Origin: an uncultured Hyphomicrobiales bacterium
GTDB taxonomy: Bacteria; Pseudomonadota; Alphaproteobacteria; Rhizobiales; Xanthobacteraceae
Assembly (NCBI GenBank): GCA_903878085.1
Contig: CAIRGJ010000012.1
Coordinates: 1-64,000 of the forward strand
Direction: 5' to 3'
Length of the DNA: 64,000 bases
Below, piece by piece: positions 54,835 through 64,000 of this stretch. The position numbers and the translations under genes were made by a program. The notes under the pieces are model-generated. The model made no database searches. It worked only from the letters and a program-made list of their open reading frames with translations, and was not told the origin of the DNA. Every line of letters starts with the position of its first letter. Positions within the stretch are counted from its first letter, which is position 1.

Positions 54835-55665
54835 ATGATCAAGGATATTGTCGTCAACCTTTCTCTCAATCCGTCAAGAGTTGCCGCAACCCAATATGCG
54901 ATTTCGGTTGCCAGTGCATTTCAGGCCCGACTCACCGGAATTGCTTTCATGTATGCGCCGACATTGCCCTCGGTCTATATGGGCACAGCAATGCATGGCA
55001 GCGATGTCGTATTTCAACGCGACGAAGCACAACGGCGCGCCAATGCCGCGATGGAAATATTTGAAGAGGGTGCACGCAAGGCCGGTGTCGCAATGGAATC
55101 TCACGCGCTCGACGCCGAAGCGGCGCGTGCCTCAGACCGCTTCGCTAAAATTGCCAGGCGGTTCGATCTTGCAATCGTCGGGCAGGCGGAGCCCGATAAG
55201 GAAACCGTAGAAGACCGCATCGCCGAAGCCGCACTTTTCGAATCCGGCCGGCCTGTGCTGTTTGTGCCATATATTCACGCGGCCGGTCTCGATCTTAGGC
55301 ATGTCACAGTTTGCTGGGATGGAAGCCGCGCGGCCGCCCGCGCCATAGCCGACGCGATGCCTTTTCTCACCCGCGCAAAACTCATCAGCATAATTGTCAT
55401 GGAGAGCGAACGGCCGAAGAGCGAGGACCTTCCCGCGTTTGACATGGTCAATCATCTAACGCGTCATAACTTGAACGTTGAACTTAAGCGGATTCCACTC
55501 ACTTTAAATGTCGGAGACGCGATCCTGAACTACGCGGCCGACGTTTCGACGAACTTGATTGTGATGGGTGGGTACGGCCATTCGCGGTTCCGCGAATTTA
55601 TACTCGGAGGCGCAACGCGCAGCCTGTTGGATAAAATGACCGCACCGACTTTGATGTCACACTGA
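54835..55665 (+). CDS. Universal stress protein (UspA family)
   Basis: A 276-residue tandem Usp with two UspA-like domains. The second carries the nucleotide-binding motif in TNLIVMGGYGHSRFREFILGGATRSLL (G-2x-G-9x-G type), so it may bind ATP; the first (about 1-150) is more diverged. GAGGGA precedes ATG 54835. With the divergent CBS protein it forms a unit of the type induced at low oxygen, and the FixK-type box upstream supports that. Function beyond stress survival is unknown. Confidence 0.9.
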   Translation: MIKDIVVNLSLNPSRVAATQYAISVASAFQARLTGIAFMYAPTLPSVYMGTAMHGSDVVFQRDEAQRRANAAMEIFEEGARKAGVAMESHALDAEAARASDRFAKIARRFDLAIVGQAEPDKETVEDRIAEAALFESGRPVLFVPYIHAAGLDLRHVTVCWDGSRAAARAIADAMPFLTRAKLISIIVMESERPKSEDLPAFDMVNHLTRHNLNVELKRIPLTLNVGDAILNYAADVSTNLIVMGGYGHSRFREFILGGATRSLLDKMTAPTLMSH

Positions 55666-55879
55666 TCGTTTGCGTGGTCACTTCTGATTGTCAGACCAAG
55701 CGAGCAGTTCGACTTAACTCGTAAACCAGCCGGTGATTTGTTTTCCAATTGTCCGCTTTGGGCCATTGGCGACATTGCGATATTGGTTGCCACCCAACAG
55801 GCGGCGTTGCCTGGCACCGCCGATGGCATTCGCAACTGCCTAGGTTCTGCCTTGAACGCCCACTGCCCGACGACTTACG

Positions 55880-56089
55880 TCAGCGCCGCGTCAGTTCGAA
55901 GCGGCCTTCGGCTGCATTGTTGGCGACGTCAAAGCCGCATTCCTCGGCCAGCGCGTGAAGCTTCTGGCGCGCGGACGCATCGGGTTCGCCCGGCGGAAAC
56001 ACGTCCGCGAACAGTTTGTAGGTGAGATCGAAGATATGCCCGCGCGGCATGTCGAGCAGATAACTTTTCAGGACGGCACGGGTCAGCAT
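55880..56089 (-). CDS. 69-residue conserved hypothetical protein
   Basis: A short protein starting MLTRAVLKSYLLDMPRGHIF. It is probably cytoplasmic and alpha-helical; I do not recognise a family. The presence of a decayed 94%-identical copy at 53652-53860 shows the segment was duplicated. It starts five bases after the stop of the coiled-coil gene and ends the yccF operon. Conservation of reading frame versus the decayed copy supports it as a real gene. Confidence 0.6.
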   Translation of the reverse strand: MLTRAVLKSYLLDMPRGHIFDLTYKLFADVFPPGEPDASARQKLHALAEECGFDVANNAAEGRFELTRR

Positions 56090-56094
56090 GGCCG

Positions 56095-56361
56095 CTAGTG
56101 CAGCGACGAAGCCGGCTCGTCGGCCTCAACGATGGCGCGGCCGAGATCGATGATGTCCGTTTCCACTTGAGCCAGGCGTTCGGTCAATTCCAGATACTTC
56201 CGGGTCGACGCACCGTCGGGGCCCCAATCGCTCGCCGCGCGCTGTTCCGGCGGCAATTCGGCCATGCTGGCGATCATCTCTTCGACCGCGGTTTCGAGTT
56301 TATCGCGCTCGCCAATGAGTTCGGCAAGCCGCGTTTTCATATCGTCGAGTTTGTTCGGCAT
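56095..56361 (-). CDS. Small coiled-coil protein
   Basis: An 88-residue protein predicted to be helical with coiled-coil heptads (DDMKTRLAELIGERDKLETAVEEMI, then LELTERLAQVETDIIDLGRAIVEA). It resembles small cytoplasmic proteins that act as scaffolds, but I cannot name a family. It lies 19 bases downstream of the yccF gene and is followed five bases later by the 69-residue gene, so the three are an operon. Confidence 0.65.
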   Translation of the reverse strand: MPNKLDDMKTRLAELIGERDKLETAVEEMIASMAELPPEQRAASDWGPDGASTRKYLELTERLAQVETDIIDLGRAIVEADEPASSLH

Positions 56362-56380
56362 TTCAACTTTTCTGGCCTCG

Positions 56381-56785
56381 TTAAGCGGGAACGATGACTT
56401 TGCCGATGGGCCATAGCGCAATTCCGGCCAGTTTCAAATGCGCCCACGCAAAAGGGATGCCGACGATTGTAACGGCCAAGAGCACTGCGGTGACGACGTG
56501 CCCGAGCGCGAGCCACCAGCCTGCGAGCATGAACCATATGATGTTGCCAAGCAGCCCGAGCGGTCCGGTGCCCCAATCTTCACGGCCGAAATATTCATCG
56601 CGCAAAACGGCCTTCTGGCCGAACGGGAACAGCGTATAGGCCGCGATGGTGAAGGCGGCCCGCGACCACGGCAGCCCGACGATCGTAATGGCCATGATGA
56701 CGGCCGCGATGGCCCAGCCAACCGCCATCCAGAAGCCGCCGAACAGAATCCACAGCAGGTTGAACAACAACGACAGCGGGGACAT
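56381..56785 (-). CDS. YccF domain-containing membrane protein
   Basis: A 134-residue inner-membrane protein with two copies of the YccF pattern, each a pair of membrane helices with an aromatic-glycine signature (LWILFGGFWMAVGWAI; WFMLAGWWLALGHVV) followed by ITIVG-type segments (TIVGLPW, TIVGIPFAW). Its function is unknown. It leads an operon with the two small genes downstream and lies next to secA on the same strand. Confidence 0.88.
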   Translation of the reverse strand: MSPLSLLFNLLWILFGGFWMAVGWAIAAVIMAITIVGLPWSRAAFTIAAYTLFPFGQKAVLRDEYFGREDWGTGPLGLLGNIIWFMLAGWWLALGHVVTAVLLAVTIVGIPFAWAHLKLAGIALWPIGKVIVPA

Positions 56786-56816
56786 CTGTTTTCTTTCGTA
56801 AGCCGCGGCGGTGCGC

Positions 56817-59600
<2,784 letters not shown>

Positions 59601-59925
59601 CGGGTGAGCTCCTCATTGGTGCAGGGGCGCTTCTAACACGCCACCGCGGCCGGTTGTCGCTTCCGGCGCTCCGGAAATACAGCACTTTTCGGGCAATTTC
59701 GACGCGATTAGCGGCTTTTGCTCAGCGCTAGCCGAGAGATAGGAGGGGGGTCGGTTTATTGTCAATTGGCGGGTTGCCGCGGCACTTCAAGGGGTTATTG
59801 CCCTTTTAGCCTCACGCAGACGTTAAATATTCGCAATTTGTCCGCCATTGCAAAGCCACGGTTGTTGGGTGACAAGTTCGCCGCCGTCCGCGGTGCAGCG
59901 GACCATTCAATTCCAAGGACAGACC
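59601..59925. other. Divergent promoter region of secA and the foldase gene
   Basis: About 325 bases between two divergent genes. I see no coding region or RNA. A GGAGGGG-rich run at 59743-59751 is not placed to start a gene. Confidence 0.45.
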
Positions 59926-60861
59926 ATGACCCTTTCCCTCCTCGGCAATCAGGCCCCCTTGCAGGCCCCCTTGCGCCGGGCCGGCCTCCTCGTGGTGACG
60001 CTGGCGGTGCTGCTGGTGTCGGCCGCCCCGTTGCGCGCTCAAGACAAGGACCCGGTGGTCGCCAAGGTGCATGGCGTCGATATCCGCCAGAGCGACCTTG
60101 CCGTCGCCGAGGAAGAGGCCGGGCAAATCCCGCCGATGTCACCGGACGCCAAGCAGGACTACCTGGTCCAGTTCACGGCCGACATGATTCTGGTGTCGAA
60201 GGCCGCCGAGGACAAAAAGCTCGGCGACACGCCGGACTTCAAGCGCAAGCTCGCCTTCACCCGCAACAAGCTGCTGATGGAAGCGCTGCTGGTCTCGTCC
60301 GGCAAGGAAGCGCTGACCGAAGATGCGATGCGCAAAGTCTACGACGACGCCGTCAAGCAGATGGGCGAGGAAAAGGAAGTCCACGCCCGCCACATTCTGT
60401 TCCGCGCCACCCCCGGCGACGAGAAGGCCAGCAAGGAAGCCGAAGACAAGGTGAAAGCCGTGATCGCGCGGCTGAACAAAGGCGAGGATTTCGCCAAGCT
60501 CGCCGGCGAATTGACCGAGGACCCGTCCGGCAAGGCCAATGGCGGCGATCTCGGCTTCTTCAGCAAGGAGCAGATGGTGCCGGAATTCTCCGACACCGCC
60601 TTCGGTCTGGAGAAGGGCAAGATTTCCGGCCCGGTGAAGACCCAGTTCGGCTGGCACGTCATCAAGGCCGAAGAAACCCGCGTCAAGCCGCAGCCCAAGT
60701 TCGAAGAGGTCAAGCCGCAGATCGAGCAATATGTGACGCGCAAGGCGCAAGCCGAGATGGTCACCAAGCTGCGCGCCGAATTCCCGGTCGAGAAGTTCTA
60801 CAAGACCGAAGCCCCGGCCGCGCCCGCTGACGCGAAGCCGGCCGAACCAGCGAAGAAGTAA
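59926..60861 (+). CDS. Periplasmic parvulin-type peptidyl-prolyl isomerase (PpiC/SurA-like)
   Basis: A 311-residue foldase. A signal peptide ends near LRAQ-D (about 38). SurA-like N-terminal helices follow, and the PpiC rotamase domain lies at about 165-260: HARHILFRATPGDEKA, the FAKLAGELTEDPSGKANGGDLGFF block and FGWHVIK near its end. It assists folding of outer-membrane proteins, probably on the way from SecA. The C-terminus is a Pro/Ala/Lys tail. AAGGACAG precedes ATG 59926. Confidence 0.93.
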   Translation: MTLSLLGNQAPLQAPLRRAGLLVVTLAVLLVSAAPLRAQDKDPVVAKVHGVDIRQSDLAVAEEEAGQIPPMSPDAKQDYLVQFTADMILVSKAAEDKKLGDTPDFKRKLAFTRNKLLMEALLVSSGKEALTEDAMRKVYDDAVKQMGEEKEVHARHILFRATPGDEKASKEAEDKVKAVIARLNKGEDFAKLAGELTEDPSGKANGGDLGFFSKEQMVPEFSDTAFGLEKGKISGPVKTQFGWHVIKAEETRVKPQPKFEEVKPQIEQYVTRKAQAEMVTKLRAEFPVEKFYKTEAPAAPADAKPAEPAKK

Positions 60862-60879
60862 GCGCGGTCCGATGTTTGG

Positions 60880-61039
60880 TGTCATGGCCGGGCTTGTCAC
60901 CCCAAGTCGGGTTTACCCGACGTGGGGCTGAATGCGCTTGCGCAACTCGGGTAAACCCGAGTTGCGTATGCCATCTCGCTTAGGTAGTCACATCGACGAC
61001 CGCCTAAGCGGGATCACCGGGACAAGCCCGGTGATGACA
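60880..61039. repeat. TGTCATG...TGATGACA element R3 with nested REP doublet
   Basis: A 160-base element bounded by TGTCATGGCCGGG and CCCGGTGATGACA, related to 22444 and 49167. In its middle are a 16-base palindrome (60906-60921, GTCGGGT/ACCCGAC, TT centre) and a perfect 26-base palindrome (60941-60966, arms CGCAACTCGGGT / ACCCGAGTTGCG, AA centre). This is the same REP pair type as at 23764-23826, so one repeat family has been placed inside another. Confidence 0.8.
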
Positions 61040-61059
61040 AATCATTGGATGCCGCGCCG

Positions 61060-62295
61060 ATGAGCACCTCAGTTTCCCTCCTCGCCCCCAAAACCGTGCC
61101 CGATATGCCGGCGGTTGCCGGCGTGCGGCTCGCCACGGCGCAAGCCGGCATCCGCTATGCGAACCGCACCGACGTGCTGCTGGCGCTGTTCGATGCCGGA
61201 ACCACCGTGGCCGGAGTCTTCACCAAATCGAAGTGTCCCTCGGCGCCGGTCGAATGGTGCCGCGCCAATTTGAAATCCGGTAAAGCACGCGCGCTGGTGG
61301 TCAATTCCGGCAACGCCAATGCCTTCACCGGCAAGAGCGGCCGGGTGGCGACCAAGCTCACCGCCGCCATCGCCGCCAAGGCCGCCGGCTGCAAGCCGTC
61401 CGAGATAGTCCTCGCTTCCACCGGCGTGATCGGTGAGCCGCTCGACGGCTCGAAGTTCGCGCCGGTGATGCAGAGCCTGGCCGCGCGCGCCCAGCCCGGT
61501 GAATTCTTCGCCGCCGCCAAGGCCATCATGACCACCGACACCTTCCCGAAGGTTGCGACCGCCTATGCACGCATCGGCGAGGCGACCGTCACCATCAACG
61601 GCATCGCCAAAGGCGCCGGCATGATCGCACCCGACATGGCGACCATGCTTTCCTTCATCTTCACTGACGCCGCGATTTCGGCGCCGGCGCTGCAAGCGCT
61701 CCTGAAAGACGGCGTCGCCGACACCTTCAACGCGGTCACGGTCGACGGCGACACTTCGACATCCGACACGCTGATGATGTTCGCGACCGGCCAGGCCGCG
61801 GGTGCACCGAAGATCGCGCGCGCCGCCGATCCGCGGCTCAAGGCTTTCAAGAAGGCGCTGCTGGCGGTACTGGCCAATCTGGCCGAGCAGGTCGCGCGCG
61901 ATGGCGAAGGCGCCCGCAAGCTGGTCGAGATCGTGGTCGAAGGCGCGGTGTCGAAGGCTTCGGCGCGGCGCATCGCCATGTCGATCGCCAATTCACCGCT
62001 GGTGAAGACCGCAATCGCCGGCGAGGACGCCAACTGGGGCCGCGTGGTCATGGCGGTCGGCAAAGCCGGCGAACCGGCTGACCGCGATAAATTGTCGATC
62101 TGGTTCGGCGGCATTCGCGTCGCGCACAAGGGCGCACGCGATCCCGGTTATGACGAGGCCGCTGTCAGCGCCGAAATGAAAAAACCGGAGATTTTCCTGA
62201 AAGTCGCACTCGGCCTCGGCAAAGGCCGCGACCGGGTGCTGACCTGCGATCTGACCAAGGAATACATCGCCATCAACGGCGACTACCGCTCGTAA
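61060..62295 (+). CDS. argJ: Bifunctional ornithine acetyltransferase / N-acetylglutamate synthase
   Basis: A 411-residue ArgJ, which recycles the acetyl group from N-acetylornithine to glutamate in arginine synthesis. The protein cleaves itself before the nucleophile Thr in [11 protein letters not shown] (about residue 196-206), and [11 protein letters not shown] and the C-terminal YTAIN-like end ([11 protein letters not shown]) are conserved. [10 protein letters not shown] is the ligand loop. ATG 61060 is used; TTG 61045 is a possible alternative. It follows the foldase gene after element R3. Confidence 0.97.
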   Translation: MSTSVSLLAPKTVPDMPAVAGVRLATAQAGIRYANRTDVLLALFDAGTTVAGVFTKSKCPSAPVEWCRANLKSGKARALVVNSGNANAFTGKSGRVATKLTAAIAAKAAGCKPSEIVLASTGVIGEPLDGSKFAPVMQSLAARAQPGEFFAAAKAIMTTDTFPKVATAYARIGEATVTINGIAKGAGMIAPDMATMLSFIFTDAAISAPALQALLKDGVADTFNAVTVDGDTSTSDTLMMFATGQAAGAPKIARAADPRLKAFKKALLAVLANLAEQVARDGEGARKLVEIVVEGAVSKASARRIAMSIANSPLVKTAIAGEDANWGRVVMAVGKAGEPADRDKLSIWFGGIRVAHKGARDPGYDEAAVSAEMKKPEIFLKVALGLGKGRDRVLTCDLTKEYIAINGDYRS

Positions 62296-62386
62296 TCATT
62301 CATTAACTGCCGCGCCGGGCGGACCTGCCGCCGAGCGCGTTGAAGCCCTCTTAACCAAGGACTGCCACTCTTCTGGCGGAGGGGCT

Positions 62387-62791
62387 GTGAGCGCCAAAAT
62401 TCTTCTCGTTGCCGCCTGCGCCCTCGTCGATACCGACGGCCGCGTGCTGCTTGCACGGCGTCCCGAAGGCAAGGCGATGGCGGGCTTGTGGGAATTTCCC
62501 GGCGGCAAGGTCGAGTCTGGCGAACGGCCCGAGGAGACCTTGATCCGCGAGTTGAAGGAAGAATTGGGAATCGCCGTCAGCGAGGCCTGTCTGGCCCCGC
62601 TGACCTTCGCCAGCCACAGCTACCCCGATTTTCACCTGTTGATGCCGCTTTATGTCTGCCGGCGCTGGGAAGGAACGGTGACCGCGATGGAAGGACAGCA
62701 ACTCGCCTGGGTGAAGCCGAACCGGCTGCGCGACTACGACATGCCGCCGGCGGACGTTCCGCTGATCGCCCATTTGATGGCGCTGCTTTGA
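62387..62791 (+). CDS. mutT: Nudix hydrolase MutT (8-oxo-dGTP diphosphatase)
   Basis: A 134-residue MutT. The Nudix box is GGKVESGERPEETLIRELKEELGI (positions 40-63), and LWEFPGGK precedes it. MutT removes 8-oxo-dGTP from the nucleotide pool and so prevents A:T to C:G changes. The start is GTG 62387 with GGAGGGG just upstream. It follows argJ by 91 bases. The family also contains related enzymes, but the closeness of the box and length favour MutT. Confidence 0.93.
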   Translation: MSAKILLVAACALVDTDGRVLLARRPEGKAMAGLWEFPGGKVESGERPEETLIRELKEELGIAVSEACLAPLTFASHSYPDFHLLMPLYVCRRWEGTVTAMEGQQLAWVKPNRLRDYDMPPADVPLIAHLMALL

Positions 62792-62827
62792 TTTCGATTG
62801 ATCGATTTGCCTGAACAGGATGTTCCG

Positions 62828-63031
62828 ATGGGCCGCTTTTATTCGACCGCTATTTGCTTCCTGAAGGATGAAGGCGGCGCCACCGCGATCGAATATGCGC
62901 TGATCGCCGGCGGCATCGCCGGCGCGATCATCCTGGCGGTCACCACGCTCGGCGGCAACGTCAATGCGATGTGGACGCGAGTCTCGACCGCCATGCGCTG
63001 GCGGCCCCGTTTGGTGCTATGCTCACCCTAA
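62828..63031 (+). CDS. Flp-type pilin (class IVb)
   Basis: A 67-residue Flp pilin. The cleavage and helix region is EGGATAIEYALIAGGIAGAIILAV (about 18-41), with the conserved Gly-Ala-Thr-Ala-Ile-Glu-Tyr start after the prepilin site. Flp pilins make the tad pilus used for attachment. No other tad/cpa genes are in the window, so this pilin must rely on genes elsewhere. The C-terminus (MRWRPRLVLCSP) is longer and more basic than usual. AGGATG precedes ATG 62828. Confidence 0.88.
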   Translation: MGRFYSTAICFLKDEGGATAIEYALIAGGIAGAIILAVTTLGGNVNAMWTRVSTAMRWRPRLVLCSP

Positions 63032-63066
63032 CGGCCCAACAGAGGCCGCAACCGGGGAGGTACGTC

Positions 63067-63561
63067 ATGACAGGCGATAGCTTCTTCTCGCGCCAGCTCG
63101 CAATGTATGCCAGCTATCATCGCGACACCCGCAATCGCGCGACCCATTTCATCGGCATTCCGGCGATCGTGTTTTCGATCCTGGTGCCGCTGGCGCTGGT
63201 GCCTATCGGCGGCGTATCCGCGGCGCCGTTGGTCGCACTCGCAGCCGTGATCGGCTGGATCGCCCTCGACCGCATTATCGGTCTCGCGATGCTGGTCATG
63301 ATGGTGCCCATGCTGCTGATCGCCGAATCGATCGCCGGCTATGGCAGCGCCACCGCGTGGACGGTGTTCGCGGTCTTTTTTGTCGGAGGCTGGGTATTCC
63401 AGCTCGTCGGTCATATCTGGGAGGGTCGGCGGCCGGCGCTGACAGATAATCTGTTTCAGGCCTTCATCGGCCCGATGTTCATCATGGCCGAAGTGCTGAT
63501 GGCACTGGGGTTAAAGCAGGATCTCAAGGCCACGATCGACGGCCCCTCGCCGGCACGGTGA
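63067..63561 (+). CDS. Mpo1-like / DUF962 membrane protein
   Basis: A 164-residue protein of the DUF962/Mpo1 family. The N-terminal SFFSRQLAMYASYHRDTRNRATHFIGIP is typical, with conserved histidines (Mpo1 uses them to bind Fe(II) in alpha-oxidation of 2-hydroxy fatty acids). Four membrane segments follow (about 35-58, 62-78, 82-104, 110-128). The family also has members of unknown function in bacteria. GGGAGG precedes ATG 63067. Confidence 0.9.
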   Translation: MTGDSFFSRQLAMYASYHRDTRNRATHFIGIPAIVFSILVPLALVPIGGVSAAPLVALAAVIGWIALDRIIGLAMLVMMVPMLLIAESIAGYGSATAWTVFAVFFVGGWVFQLVGHIWEGRRPALTDNLFQAFIGPMFIMAEVLMALGLKQDLKATIDGPSPAR

Positions 63562-63570
63562 AATTGAATT

Positions 63571-64000
63571 TCATCGCCCGGCTTTTTCGCCGGTCGATAT
63601 TTCCTTGGCGCCAAGCGCGTCGGCCAGCCGCTGCGCGGCGGCGCCCGGCTTGAGCGGCTTCTGCTGGCTGTCATGCGGCGCCCAACCCGACAGCCAAACA
63701 ACTTCGAACGTCGCACGCAGGCGGCTGTCCGCGTCGGCAAAGCGCTGCGCGTAGATTTCCGCCATCCGCGCCAAAGTCGCGCGCTTGAGCGGCTTGCGCC
63801 GGCGTTCGCTTAAGATATTGGTCGCGCCCATGCGCCGCAGATCGCGCATCAGGCCGAACACGGAATCATAGCGCACCGTCAGACGGTCGGAATCCACCAC
63901 CGGCAGCGCGAAGCCCGCGCGTTGCAGCAGCGCGCCGAGTCCGCGCACATCGGCAAAGGGCGAAACCCGGGGCGAGATGCCGCCTTCGATCTCGCTCTCG
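63571..64000 (-). CDS. SAM-dependent methyltransferase (BioC/NDUFAF5-like), partial
   Basis: The C-terminal part of a gene whose start lies beyond the window's right edge; the frame is open from 64000 to the stop at 63571. Conserved C-terminal features are visible (GALLQRAGFALPVVDSDRLTV, DLRRMGATNIL and FEVVWLSGWAP), as in the alphaproteobacterial BioC-like family related to NDUFAF5. The SAM-binding N-terminal half is missing here, so the assignment rests on this half only. Confidence 0.8.
   Translation of the reverse strand, partial: ESEIEGGISPRVSPFADVRGLGALLQRAGFALPVVDSDRLTVRYDSVFGLMRDLRRMGATNILSERRRKPLKRATLARMAEIYAQRFADADSRLRATFEVVWLSGWAPHDSQQKPLKPGAAAQRLADALGAKEISTGEKAGR

Overview
The window looks like chromosome of a high-GC alphaproteobacterium of the order Hyphomicrobiales (Rhizobiales), probably close to the Bradyrhizobium / Xanthobacteraceae group. 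The signs are cobST, an alphaproteobacterial CarD, the aroK-aroB-CorC order, orphan Bug/TctC binding proteins, 7Fe ferredoxin FdxA, an Mpo1-like protein and many short palindromic repeats of the bradyrhizobial kind. Species cannot be fixed by eye.

Layout. (1) 1-18972 is an accessory block that ends at the 3' end of tRNA-Arg(CCT) (18973-19049). It holds a PsiE-like protein, then a thiol/sulfur group: rhodanese, two ArsR regulators, a YgaP-like membrane protein, an MFP-RND pump and a Tat-type DsbA-like protein. A two-component system faces a Met-rich exported protein across a short promoter region. After these come two GGDEF-EAL proteins, one directly coupled to a TRAP-type solute-binding protein, and a broken DUF4238 gene fused to a dispersed repeat. 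(2) 19050-27018 carries a Bug receptor, an SNase-like protein, an M48 lipoprotein, a VOC dioxygenase and a GMC dehydrogenase/cytochrome c operon. (3) 27252-47936 is mostly core: carD, fdxA, an S4 protein, an SUV3-like helicase, DUF3108, rpmB, an esterase-like protein, cobT/cobS, a J protein, bolA, a second Bug receptor, the aroK-aroB-CorC operon, xerD, accA and an L,D-transpeptidase. (4) 48025-53474 has a GIY-YIG protein, a small catabolic group (amidohydrolase, cupin, enoyl-CoA hydratase) and a third GGDEF-EAL protein. (5) 53652-56089 is a two-gene stress module (CBS protein and UspA, divergent around a FixK/FNR-type box) lying between two direct copies of a small gene, one of them frameshifted. 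(6) 56095-64000 returns to core: yccF, secA, a PpiC-like foldase, argJ, mutT, a Flp pilin, an Mpo1-like protein and the end of a methyltransferase gene cut by the window edge.

The most interesting candidates are: a BigR/SqrR-type persulfide-sensor pair of cysteines (32 and 98) in the ArsR regulator in front of the RND pump; a probable copper-sensing circuit in which the kinase's periplasmic loop and the adjacent exported protein share the same Met-rich motif and the promoter has a perfect CusR-like dyad; a solute-binding protein coupled to a c-di-GMP enzyme with no transporter subunits; the UspA/CBS module with its FixK-type box and flanking duplication; and a dense set of palindromic elements, including three hairpins with the same TGCGA loop inside an outer stem (23829-23929).
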